From: Acidobacteriota bacterium
Lineage (GTDB): Bacteria > Acidobacteriota > UBA890 > WLXD01
Assembly: GCA_012103255.1 (NCBI GenBank)
Contig: WLXD01000007.1
Location: 124,001 to 188,000 of the forward strand
DNA: 64,000 bases
Direction of reading: 5' to 3'
The notes under the pieces were generated by a model. The model was not told where the DNA came from and searched no databases. It saw only the letters and a program-made list of their open reading frames with translations. Shown here piece after piece: positions 11,618-19,638 of this stretch; position 1 is the first letter of the stretch, and the number at the start of each line of letters is the position of its first letter. Position numbers and translations under genes: made by a program.

Positions 11618-12199
11618 ATGCGAGGAAGACCGCGGGAATTCGACAAAGACCAGGCGCTCGGCGAAGCCATGCGTGTGTTTTGGCGTCAGGGGTTCAACGG
11701 CACGGCAGTAGCCGACCTCGAAGAGGCGATGGGCCTCGGTCGGCAGAGTATCTACAACGCCTTTGGCGACAAGGAACAACTGTTCGATGCCGCCCTCGAG
11801 CTGTACCTGGACGCCGGCATGAAACCGATCACCGAAGTTCTCGACCGTGAGGGCTCGGCGTTGGGCAACGTGCTGGACGTGCTTGAGATGTGGGAGAACC
11901 ACCATGGCGACGGCAATGGCAACGGCTGCCTGCTTGCCAATTCGATCTGCGAGCACGAGGCCATGCCGGGTGAACGAGATGCACTGTTTCGTGGTGCGGT
12001 TGAGCGTCTGGAGGGTGCGTTCGCTCGGGCTTTCGATAGGGCGCAGGAACAAGGCGAACTGAGTGCAGCGCGCGATCCCGCCGCACTCGGCCGACTGTTC
12101 GCAACGCTGGGTCAGGGCCTTTCCGTCATGAGCCGCGTCCAGAGCCCGGAATTCATGATCGGTGCCATTCAGGGCGCCCGACAGTTGATCACCGCATGA
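11618..12199 (+). CDS. TetR/AcrR family transcriptional regulator
   Basis: 193 residues. The N-terminal DNA-binding domain (~1-55) reads RGRPREFDKDQALGEAMRVF then GFNGTAVADLEEAMGLGRQS and IYNAFGDKEQLFDAALELYL, the normal TetR three-helix pattern. The ligand domain contains GCLLANSICE, a stretch conserved in one TetR subgroup that often sits next to short-chain dehydrogenases. The gene lies between two copies of the same 26-bp palindrome, which indicates that it represses itself and the following SDR-SRPBCC genes. The inducer is unknown but is likely a substrate of the neighbouring enzyme. Confidence 0.92.
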   Translation: MRGRPREFDKDQALGEAMRVFWRQGFNGTAVADLEEAMGLGRQSIYNAFGDKEQLFDAALELYLDAGMKPITEVLDREGSALGNVLDVLEMWENHHGDGNGNGCLLANSICEHEAMPGERDALFRGAVERLEGAFARAFDRAQEQGELSAARDPAALGRLFATLGQGLSVMSRVQSPEFMIGAIQGARQLITA

Positions 12200-12218
12200 A
12201 TCGGATCGGTGTTTTTTT
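12190..12218 (+). terminator. Possible weak terminator after TetR
   Basis: CACCG and CGGTG form a 5-bp stem with a 12-base loop that overlaps the TetR stop codon, followed directly by seven T residues. The stem is short, so termination would be partial at best. Confidence 0.3.
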
Positions 12219-12222
12219 GCTT

Positions 12223-12248
12223 ATTTATTGACTCGACAATCAACAAAT
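12223..12248. promoter_or_regulatory. TetR operator, copy 2
   Basis: This site aligns without gaps to the 26-bp site at 11578-11603, sharing the ATTT ends, the TTGAC arm and the TCAA/AAAT arm. Its own arms ATTTATTGA and TCAACAAAT differ at one pair. It ends 9 bp before the SDR start codon, so a bound repressor would block that promoter. Confidence 0.7.
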
Positions 12249-12257
12249 GTAGACACA

Positions 12258-13004
12258 ATGAAATTCGACAAGAAGATCGCGGTAGTGACCGGCGGTAATA
12301 GCGGCATCGGGCTCGCCTCAGCGCGCCGCCTCGTTGAGGGCGGGGCACGAGTTGTGCTCTTCGGGCGCAACCAGGAAACGCTCGACGCGGCGGTTGCGGA
12401 ACTGGGCGAGCAGGCGACAGCTGTGCGGGGCGACGTGGCCCGACTCGAAGACCTCGATCGGCTCTACGAGACGATCGCCGAGATGGGCGGCGGCATCGAC
12501 GTCCTGTTCGTGAATGCGGGCGTCGCCCGTACGGCGAACATCAACGAGGTTGACGAGCAGCTGTTCGACAGCTTGTTCGACATCAACGTGAAGGGCGCCT
12601 TCTTCACGATCAAGAAGGCTCTGCCCCTCTTCAACCAGGGCGCGTCGGTCGTCCTCACGGGATCGGTCGCCGATCAGTTGGGTACGCCAGGCATGAGCGT
12701 GTACTCGGCAACGAAGTCGGCCGTGCGGAACCTCGCCCGTTCGATGTCGGCCGAGCTGCTCGAGAGTGGCGTCCGCGTCAACGTCGTCACGCCCGGCCCG
12801 ATCGAGACACCGATCTTCGGGCGTCTCGGCCTCGAACCGGAGCAACTCGACGTCATGGCCGGCCAGATCATCGGACGGGTGCCGATGCAACGCATGGGTC
12901 AAGCAGACGAGGTGGCACGAGCTGTTGAGTTCCTGGCCTCAGCGGACTCCAGCTACATGTGCGGATCGGAAGTCGTCGTTGACGGCGGCATGTCGCAGAT
13001 CTGA
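12258..13004 (+). CDS. Short-chain dehydrogenase/reductase (SDR)
   Basis: 248 residues, the classical SDR length. The cofactor motif is VVTGGNSGIG (residues ~9-18), followed by the GRN segment after the second strand, which suggests NADP preference. NAG appears in VNAGVAR (~91-95). The catalytic Ser is in the VLTGSVADQ stretch (~138-141) and the YSATK pair at ~152-156 supplies Tyr and Lys. PGPIETPIFGRLG near ~185 and a C-terminal VVVDGGMSQI complete the family features. The ATG at 12258 is used because the frame upstream runs through the operator. It is followed after 25 bp by the SRPBCC gene in an apparent operon under TetR control. Confidence 0.93.
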   Translation: MKFDKKIAVVTGGNSGIGLASARRLVEGGARVVLFGRNQETLDAAVAELGEQATAVRGDVARLEDLDRLYETIAEMGGGIDVLFVNAGVARTANINEVDEQLFDSLFDINVKGAFFTIKKALPLFNQGASVVLTGSVADQLGTPGMSVYSATKSAVRNLARSMSAELLESGVRVNVVTPGPIETPIFGRLGLEPEQLDVMAGQIIGRVPMQRMGQADEVARAVEFLASADSSYMCGSEVVVDGGMSQI

Positions 13005-13029
13005 CTCAACAACTCCCCGGAGCATCAAC

Positions 13030-13512
13030 ATGCATGAAGTAAGTGTGCACAGAGACATCGCCGTCCCCGCAGAGACGGCCTGGGAACATCTCAGCGCATT
13101 CGGAGACGTCTACAAGATCCACCCGTTTGTCACCCGGTCGTACGTGACTGGTGAGGACGCGACTGGGCTCGGCGCCACGAGGGTGTGCGTCCTGGACGAC
13201 GGCAACGAGATCGCTGAACAGATCACCGAATACCGCGAAGGCCACGGGTACACGGTCTCGATTACCGACCCGGGACCGTTCCCACTGAGGGAGGCCGTGG
13301 CCCGTATCGATGTCGAGCCACGTGCGGCTGGCTCCCGCGTCTCGATCAACATGCGGTTTCAGCCGAAGTTCGGGCCGCTCGGTTGGCTGATGGCCAAGGC
13401 GATGATGCGGCGAGAGTTCGGTCGCCGACTTGGACTGCTTATCGAGGGTATGGAGGAGCACGCACAAACGGGACGGCCGGTGGGCGCTGCCGTGGACGAC
13501 CTGGCCGCCTAG
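13030..13512 (+). CDS. SRPBCC family (polyketide cyclase-like) protein
   Basis: 160 residues beginning MHEVSVHRDIAVPAETAWEH, the usual first strand and helix of the START/Bet v 1-like fold. GLGATRVCVLDDGNEIAEQI and GSRVSINMRFQPKFGPLGWL follow, the latter being common in SRPBCC proteins of the SoxR-reducing/polyketide-cyclase group. The fold binds hydrophobic ligands in a cavity. The product is cytoplasmic with no signal peptide. It is the last gene of the TetR-SDR-SRPBCC operon and probably handles the same hydrophobic compound as the SDR. Confidence 0.85.
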   Translation: MHEVSVHRDIAVPAETAWEHLSAFGDVYKIHPFVTRSYVTGEDATGLGATRVCVLDDGNEIAEQITEYREGHGYTVSITDPGPFPLREAVARIDVEPRAAGSRVSINMRFQPKFGPLGWLMAKAMMRREFGRRLGLLIEGMEEHAQTGRPVGAAVDDLAA

Positions 13513-13537
13513 CACCGCTGTTTATCAAGCTACAGAG

Positions 13538-13569
13538 GGGGCCGCCGGTTCACGCCGGTGGCTCCTTCT
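13538..13569 (+). terminator. Terminator of the TetR-SDR-SRPBCC operon
   Basis: An 11-bp stem, GGGGCCGCCGG paired with CCGGTGGCTCC (two G-T pairs), with a six-base loop and a short T-containing tail, starting 26 bp after the SRPBCC stop. The tail is weak but the stem is strong. Confidence 0.55.
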
Positions 13570-13622
13570 GCGTATGAGAGATTCGCCTCCAGCGAATGAA
13601 ACTCCGGCTTGGCCTCGCCGTA

Positions 13623-13663
13623 TGTATAACGATGCTATACGTTATGCCTAACGTCGCTATACA
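13623..13663. promoter_or_regulatory. Operator region of the PadR-ADOP fusion gene
   Basis: An outer imperfect inverted repeat runs from TGTATA (13623-13628) to TATACA (13658-13663). Inside it TAACG (13627-13631) and CGTTA (13640-13644) form a second repeat. The region ends 15 bp before the ATG at 13678. Its AT-rich content contrasts with the high-GC surroundings. It is the likely autoregulatory target of the PadR domain encoded next. Confidence 0.6.
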
Positions 13664-13677
13664 AACAGTGAGAAGCC

Positions 13678-16600
13678 ATGACGACCTCCGTACTGGGACA
13701 GTTCGAACACCAGGTCCTTCTGAGCATCCTGCGGCTCGGGTCCGAGTCCTACAGCGTCGCGATCGTCCTCGAACTCGAGGCACAGACGGAGCAAGAGGTC
13801 GCCACGTCGAAGGTTTTCGTGGCGCTCAAGCGCCTCAAGAGCAAGGGCATGCTCGCCGATCGCATGGTGGATCCCGGTGAGGATGGCGGACACGCACGGC
13901 GGTACTTCAAGCTCACCGACGCGGCGATCGACGCCATGCGCGCGTCGCGCAAGGCCTACCTGAACCTGTGGGACGGCGTCGAATCGCACCTGGACGAGGG
14001 CGGAAAAAAGGACATGACTAGCTCCACGCACGGATTCCCTCCCTCGATCGCCCGCCGACTGCTCACTCTGATCGTCGGCCGCGCCCAGGCGCTCCAGATC
14101 GAGCCGAGCCTCGACGAACTCTTCGCACATCGCGTGCAACGCGATGGCGTCCGCCCCGCCCGGCTCTGGTACTGGCGTCAGGTGATCGGGTTTGGCGCGC
14201 GGCGGCGAGCGCTCGAAAGCGCACGCGCGGAGGAGGTCGCCTCCGGCCTGCACGGCTCGGGGATGAAGCCTGGGGGCGGGCCCTTCTCACCGGCAACGTG
14301 GACGCGCGACATCCGCCTCGCTGTGCGGTCACTACGGCGCCAGCCGGGCTTCGCCGCGCTGGCCATCGGCACCCTTGCCCTGGGCATCGGCGCCAACACC
14401 GCGATCTTCAGTGTCTTGCACGGCTCACTCCTCCGCCCGCTGCCCTACCCTGAGCCGGATAGGATCGTGTGGCTGTCAGACTCGCATCCAAACTTTGATG
14501 GCGCCGGGGCGAACCAGTCGGTGCCGAACCTGCTCGACGTCCAAGAAGCCACAGCGCAGCTGGAGTCGCTGGCGCTCTACAAGATGCGCAGCGGCAACAT
14601 GACGACGGCCACGACGCCTGAGCGCGTGCGCATCATGTACGCCTCACACGAACTGCTCGGAGCGCTCGGCTCACCAGTGCAACTCGGACGCGACCTGCTC
14701 CCGGAGGATGACGCTGCAGGTGGCCAGCCCGTCGTGATCCTCTCGGATCGCATCTGGCGTGCGCGATTCGCCGCGGATCCCGGCATCGTGGGACAAACGG
14801 TGGAGGTCGACGCGCGCCCTGTTCTCGTCGTGGGTGTCGCCGCGCCAGACCTCTACTTCCGCGGGGATCCGCAGCTGATCATGGGCCTGCAGCACCTCGG
14901 TGAGGACTTTCATCGCGGCAACCGCGGACATTTCTCGGTCGGTCGGATGGCACCCGGAACAGACCTCGACGCGGTCAACTCGGAGTTGGCTGGAATATAC
15001 GCGGGCCTAGCGGAGGAATATCCAGACGCCAACGAGGGCTGGACCGGTGTGGCGGAGCCGCTCACGGACGTCCTGGTTGGTCGCAACCGATCTTCGCTCT
15101 ACCTCATGGCTGGAGCGGTTGGCCTGGTTCTGCTGATCGCATGCGTCAATGTCGTCAACTTGATGCTGGTGCGCGCTGAATCCCGTACGCGTGAGTTCGC
15201 CGTGCGCTATTCACTGGGAGCGACACGCAGCCGCTTGCTACCGCTCTTCCTCGGCGAGGGCGTTCTGTTGGCCGTGAGCGGAGGCGCACTCGGAATTCTC
15301 GCCGCGGTGTGGGGGGTCGACCTCCTTGTGAGCTTGTATGGCGGATCACTCGCCCGATCGGCCGACGTGCATGTCAGCACCGCAGCTCTGGGGTTCGGAC
15401 TCACCGTCTCGCTGTTCGTCGGGGTGATGATCGGACTGGTTCCCTTGCTCCGGTCGCGACCGGACCACGTCCACGAGACCCTCAAAGAAGGCGCCCGCGG
15501 TTCGTCGGCGGGCAACGGGCGCCTCGGCCGAGCGCTCGTCGTCGTGGAAGTTGCCCTCGCGGTCCTGATCGTTGCGGGCGCGGGGCTGCTCATCCACAGC
15601 GCCTGGAAGCTACAAGCGGTAGACCTGGGCCTGGACGGCGAAGAACAGGTCCTCACTTTCCGGGTATCGCTCCCGAACGCGATCTACGACAACGCGACTT
15701 CGATCGACGAATTCCACCAGGGACTCCTTGCCAGCCTGAGCCGTGTGCCCGGAGTTGCGGCCGCGGGCGTGGTGAATCGTCTGCCACTGCTCGGCGGTGA
15801 CAACCTCACGGTTCGGGCTTTCCACAATCCGGAACTCGAGGCCAACTTCACGTCATATCGGATGGTCGACGGGGAGTACTTCGAGGCCGCTGGACTTCGG
15901 TTGATATCCGGCCGCTGGCTCGACTCGACCGATCTCACGACGGCAACGCCAAGCGTTGTGATCAACGAGAATCTGGCCCGGCAGTTGTTCGCGGGCGAAG
16001 ACGCTGTGGGGCAACGTCTGGTCGACTCCATGATGCCGCCAGGTACTCCGGGAGTGTTCGAGGAAGGCCTCGAAATCGTCGGAGTCGTTTCAAGCGTAGT
16101 GAGTCGCAGCGCCGACGATCCGGCGCCCCCGGCCTACTACTACCCCTTCGCACGCGCCCTGGATATCCTGCGACGCTACCCTGAAATCCTCGCGAATGAA
16201 TCGATCGGCATGAGTGCGCTGGTGCGCACCGACCAGGATCCGAACGCGATCGTCCAGGACGTGCACCGCGCGGTGACCGCTCAGGACCCGGCCGTGCCGA
16301 TCTTCGAGATCCGTACGCTCGAGGAACTCGCGCTCGACCGTCTCGGCACGAGAGGCTTCGCCATGTCGCTCTTCGGCGTCTTCGCCGGACTCGCCTTGTT
16401 GCTCGGGGGCGTCGGGATCTACGGCGTGATGTCGTACGGGGTCGCGCAGCGTGCCCGAGAACTCGGCGTCCGGATGGCACTCGGCGCTGACCGCGCCGCC
16501 GTGATGCGCATGGTGCTTCGTGAGGGCCTTCGCCTAACCTTGCCAGGCCTTGCCGTCGGACTCCTCGGAGCTCTCGCCGCAGGCCAGGTTCTGGGCACCT

Positions 16601-16740
16601 TGCTCTTCGAGGTCAGTGCCCTCGACCCGGTGACCTACGTTGCCGTGGCCGGCGTTCTCGGGGTCGTTTGCCTCGCCGCCGCCTACGTGCCGGCGCTCCG
16701 CGCCACGCGGGTCGATCCGATCACCTCGATCCGCAGCTAG
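13678..16740 (+). CDS. PadR domain fused to ADOP permease
   Basis: 1020 residues in one frame. Residues 1-112 are a complete PadR winged helix (VLGQFEHQVLLSILRLGSES, then SKVFVALKRLKSKGML and a wing with GGHARRYFKLT). Residues ~113-210 are a permease prefix domain (SIARRLLTLIVGRAQ, ARLWYWRQ). The rest is a full ADOP permease: first helix ~220-245, FtsX bundles at ~475-610 and ~895-1010. In the window's other PadR-ADOP pairs these are two separate genes, three of them overlapping at the stop/start. Here the equivalent ATG (14014) is in frame with the PadR part and preceded by GAGGG (13996-14000). The junction contains A AAA AAG (14004-14010) in the zero frame. The product may be a membrane-tethered regulator, may be processed by frameshifting, or may reflect a homopolymer error. 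The last codons overlap the convergent S9 gene by four bases. Confidence 0.85.
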   Translation: MTTSVLGQFEHQVLLSILRLGSESYSVAIVLELEAQTEQEVATSKVFVALKRLKSKGMLADRMVDPGEDGGHARRYFKLTDAAIDAMRASRKAYLNLWDGVESHLDEGGKKDMTSSTHGFPPSIARRLLTLIVGRAQALQIEPSLDELFAHRVQRDGVRPARLWYWRQVIGFGARRRALESARAEEVASGLHGSGMKPGGGPFSPATWTRDIRLAVRSLRRQPGFAALAIGTLALGIGANTAIFSVLHGSLLRPLPYPEPDRIVWLSDSHPNFDGAGANQSVPNLLDVQEATAQLESLALYKMRSGNMTTATTPERVRIMYASHELLGALGSPVQLGRDLLPEDDAAGGQPVVILSDRIWRARFAADPGIVGQTVEVDARPVLVVGVAAPDLYFRGDPQLIMGLQHLGEDFHRGNRGHFSVGRMAPGTDLDAVNSELAGIYAGLAEEYPDANEGWTGVAEPLTDVLVGRNRSSLYLMAGAVGLVLLIACVNVVNLMLVRAESRTREFAVRYSLGATRSRLLPLFLGEGVLLAVSGGALGILAAVWGVDLLVSLYGGSLARSADVHVSTAALGFGLTVSLFVGVMIGLVPLLRSRPDHVHETLKEGARGSSAGNGRLGRALVVVEVALAVLIVAGAGLLIHSAWKLQAVDLGLDGEEQVLTFRVSLPNAIYDNATSIDEFHQGLLASLSRVPGVAAAGVVNRLPLLGGDNLTVRAFHNPELEANFTSYRMVDGEYFEAAGLRLISGRWLDSTDLTTATPSVVINENLARQLFAGEDAVGQRLVDSMMPPGTPGVFEEGLEIVGVVSSVVSRSADDPAPPAYYYPFARALDILRRYPEILANESIGMSALVRTDQDPNAIVQDVHRAVTAQDPAVPIFEIRTLEELALDRLGTRGFAMSLFGVFAGLALLLGGVGIYGVMSYGVAQRARELGVRMALGADRAAVMRMVLREGLRLTLPGLAVGLLGALAAGQVLGTLLFEVSALDPVTYVAVAGVLGVVCLAAAYVPALRATRVDPITSIRS
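14004..14010 (+). other. dnaX-type slippery heptamer at the PadR/permease junction
   Basis: The codons GGA AAA AAG place A AAA AAG in the X-XXY-YYZ register, the same heptamer that drives -1 frameshifting in Escherichia coli dnaX. A -1 shift here would meet TAG at 14019-14021 after three codons and release a free ~115-residue PadR. Loss of one A (transcriptional slippage or a sequence error) would end PadR at TGA 14015-14017, overlapping the permease ATG at 14014. Frameshifting is a prediction; only the sequence layout is seen. Confidence 0.5.
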
Positions 16741-19592
16741 CGCTCGCGGCGCCTCAACTCACGTTCCTTGTCGAGATACGAGCGCCCTTCGACCATCCAG
16801 CGTGCGGGGGTCTCATCTCGTAGATGGTGACCGAAGAACTCGCCAAGCCGCTTCTGGAAGTCGTACTGATTCTCGAACTGTCTGAGCCCGTGCCCCTCAC
16901 CCGGGTATGACAGGAAGATGATCGGCTTCGAGTTGAAGCGGAGCGCGTTGTACCACTCCGTGGCCTGCACATAACCGACGACCATGTCCTCCTCACCGTG
17001 CAGGTACAGCAGCGGCGTGTCCATGTCGCGCACCCACGTGATCGGCGACTCGTATTCGTAGATCTCCGGATCGTCGTAGGGATTGGTGCCGTAGCGCCCC
17101 TGGCCGTAGATGTCGTAGCTGTGGTTGTTGCCACCGGTTCCGAGGAACAGCTGGTTGAACTCAGACGTCAGATTGATCGGCGCCGCGCCGGAGGCAACGG
17201 CCGCGAACATATCCGAACGCGCCGCAATGTACGACGAGCCGCCGCCCGAATAGCTGTGGCCCGATAGGCCGATCGCCGAGGGCTCCGCGTAGCCCATCTC
17301 GATGACCTTCCGCGTTGCCGCCTCCACACACTCGAGCATGTCGGAGTGGGAGCTGCCGCCGCGGAAGTGAACGTCGGGCTGCATTACCAGGTAGCCGTTC
17401 GATACGTAGTCGCCGAAGTTGGGCTCGTGCCGGTAGCGCACGGTCGGGTAGCGGTGCAGATCCTGCGAGTACTTCTCGTAGAAGCGCACGACCATCGGCC
17501 GCCGCTCGCCTTCGACGTAGTCATCCGGGATCGCCAGCGTGCCCTGCAGCTTCACGCCGTCGCTGTTCTCGTAGTCGAACAGGATGCGCTTGCCCCACTT
17601 GTACTCAACGTGTTGCGGGTTCGCATCGGTGATACGCATGGCGTTGTGCGAAAACCCAGTGACGGGATCATCGCCGTTGTCATCAACATAAAGCACGTGA
17701 CCCACAGCACGATCCCAATCGGACTCGCGGTGGATTGTTGTCATCCAGTAGTCGGGGAACTGGTGGAACGCCTGCAGCGTGAAGACGTAGCGATCCGCGT
17801 CGCGCGCCTTCATCGGCCGGCCGACCATCTTGTCGGCCCAGAGCACCGGGCTCGGCGCGCCCCCACCGGCCGGCAACCGGAAATACCCGGACTTCTTGGT
17901 CCACTGCCCGTACGCGGTCAGCAGCTGGGGCTCGCTGAGATCGAACGCATCGGCATCGGGATCCGTCTGCACAAGCCGCAGTCGCACCTCGTTGGCAGCG
18001 CCGTACCCACCGGTCAGGTTCTCCCAGCCGTCAGTGCCGTGCTTCCAGATGTCGTAGCGGTGGTTCAGCAGCAGCTCGCCCTCGGTGGTCCAACCGGCAA
18101 CTCCGTAGGCCGGCTTCTCTCCGAAGTAGTCCCACTCCTCGTTCACGAAACTTACCGGCGCATCGTCGGTGAGAAGAACGCCACCGACCGCCCCCTCGTT
18201 GTCGTACAACCCAACGCTTCCCACGATAGCGCCCACCATGCCGTCGTCTCGCCAGACCAAGAACTGGCTGCCATCCGGGGAAAGGCCGTACGTGCGGAGC
18301 TGCTTCTCGGCGATCCGCGCGACCTCTCCAGTGGCCGTGTTGACCTGATAGATGTCGGCGTACCGTGGCTCCCAGTCGGACACGTAGTCGGTGTAGTCGT
18401 AGCCGATGGCGTATTGCCCGTCGTCGGCCATCTCGAAGCGCCGTAGCCGCTCGGTGCCGAGTCGCACGAAGACATCCGTGTCGAGGTTGAGCACAGACAG
18501 ATACGTGAAGTTCTTGTCCCGCTCGGCCTGAACCTTCTGAACCGACTGAATGCGCTCGTCGTTCCAGTGGAAGACGTTCACATCGGCAATCGGTTCTTCG
18601 GTCTTTTCGGGCTCGGGGGTCTGCTCCTTGATGCCGAAGAACAACTTGGTCGCGTCGTCGTTCCAGTTGAGTCGACCGCGCTCGCTGACCACGAAGTCGG
18701 CGGGGAACTCCGCCCGCGAGGACGCGTCGAACATGACCTTCTGCGGGCCATCTTCGTGACTCATGTCCGGCAACGCCACGAGCACATTGGCGCGCTCGTC
18801 CATGCCCTCCGGCTTGCTGCCGCGCAACACCGCGAGCGCATTGCCGTCCTCGCTCCAAGCGAGCTGCGAGTAGTCATCCTGCGCGTTGTCGAGCGGCCTG
18901 CGAACGCCGGAATAGAGGTCGATGACGTGCAGACCGTTGCCGTTGTTGTCGGCAGCATCGACGGTGTAGGCGAGCATCGTGCCGGTCTTGTTGAACGCGA
19001 AATGCTGCACGCTGCCGAGCAGCTCCTCGGTGCCGTTCCAGAGGTAGCGGACGATCAGATCCGTGCCGTCGTGTTCCGCGTCTTCATCAGACTTCTTGCG
19101 CTTCACGGCGAGTGCTCGCCCACCGCGCGAGAAGCTGAATCCGTCCACGTCTTCCCAGGTCCAGGTCTCGGCGGACTCAAGATCCATCAACTGCGCCTGC
19201 ACCGGCGAAGAGCCTTCGGCCTCCTCAAGCTCTTTCCACCCCAAGTGCACGCGGTATGCGGCCCATCGGCCGTCGTCGGATAGCTGCGGTCGCGTCGCAC
19301 GTTCCACCACGTGGGTTCGATCAGTCGTCAGGGACTTGATGTGCAGCTCGGGGTCCGCCTCGCGACGAGTCCCATAGCTGAACGCCGCCCACGAGCCGTC
19401 CGCCGCGAGTGTCATCCCATCGACGGTCCGCCAGCGGTTGTAGTCCTCGAGCCCGAGCACTCTGGTGCCGGGCTCGACCGCTGCGGCGATCTCGGCCACC
19501 TCTGCTTCCTGCGCACGCGCAGGCAGCGCCGCCGCCGGGATGAGAAGCAGAACAACGAACAGGGCAGCGATCGAGCGGGCGGAACGAAGCAC
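16737..19592 (-). CDS. Secreted S9 family peptidase (prolyl oligopeptidase-like)
   Basis: 951 residues with a clear signal peptide (SIAALFVVLLLIPAAALPARAQ). The first ~650 residues form a beta-propeller-like region of WD/PD40-type strands. The C-terminal ~270 residues are an alpha/beta-hydrolase with the triad: Ser780 in GLSGHSYSGGG, Asp in GEEDMVVG and His in YPGEGHGLRQF. This is the S9 arrangement in which the propeller limits access to small peptides. The GTG start at 19592 has GGAGG just upstream and begins the signal peptide directly. The gene converges on the PadR-ADOP fusion with a 4-base overlap. It is probably periplasmic or extracellular. Confidence 0.92.
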   Translation of the reverse strand: MLRSARSIAALFVVLLLIPAAALPARAQEAEVAEIAAAVEPGTRVLGLEDYNRWRTVDGMTLAADGSWAAFSYGTRREADPELHIKSLTTDRTHVVERATRPQLSDDGRWAAYRVHLGWKELEEAEGSSPVQAQLMDLESAETWTWEDVDGFSFSRGGRALAVKRKKSDEDAEHDGTDLIVRYLWNGTEELLGSVQHFAFNKTGTMLAYTVDAADNNGNGLHVIDLYSGVRRPLDNAQDDYSQLAWSEDGNALAVLRGSKPEGMDERANVLVALPDMSHEDGPQKVMFDASSRAEFPADFVVSERGRLNWNDDATKLFFGIKEQTPEPEKTEEPIADVNVFHWNDERIQSVQKVQAERDKNFTYLSVLNLDTDVFVRLGTERLRRFEMADDGQYAIGYDYTDYVSDWEPRYADIYQVNTATGEVARIAEKQLRTYGLSPDGSQFLVWRDDGMVGAIVGSVGLYDNEGAVGGVLLTDDAPVSFVNEEWDYFGEKPAYGVAGWTTEGELLLNHRYDIWKHGTDGWENLTGGYGAANEVRLRLVQTDPDADAFDLSEPQLLTAYGQWTKKSGYFRLPAGGGAPSPVLWADKMVGRPMKARDADRYVFTLQAFHQFPDYWMTTIHRESDWDRAVGHVLYVDDNGDDPVTGFSHNAMRITDANPQHVEYKWGKRILFDYENSDGVKLQGTLAIPDDYVEGERRPMVVRFYEKYSQDLHRYPTVRYRHEPNFGDYVSNGYLVMQPDVHFRGGSSHSDMLECVEAATRKVIEMGYAEPSAIGLSGHSYSGGGSSYIAARSDMFAAVASGAAPINLTSEFNQLFLGTGGNNHSYDIYGQGRYGTNPYDDPEIYEYESPITWVRDMDTPLLYLHGEEDMVVGYVQATEWYNALRFNSKPIIFLSYPGEGHGLRQFENQYDFQKRLGEFFGHHLRDETPARWMVEGRSYLDKERELRRRER

Positions 19593-19638
19593 GGCGGCCT
19601 CCGGTGGGGGACGTTCGAGAACCGCCGCGATTCTATGT

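Noticed and set aside
10255-11670. Long open frame antisense to the ADOP gene at 8971-11520
   Set aside because: Its predicted protein is His/Glu/Arg-rich with no family features, and the opposite strand codes a clear permease; high GC produces such shadows.
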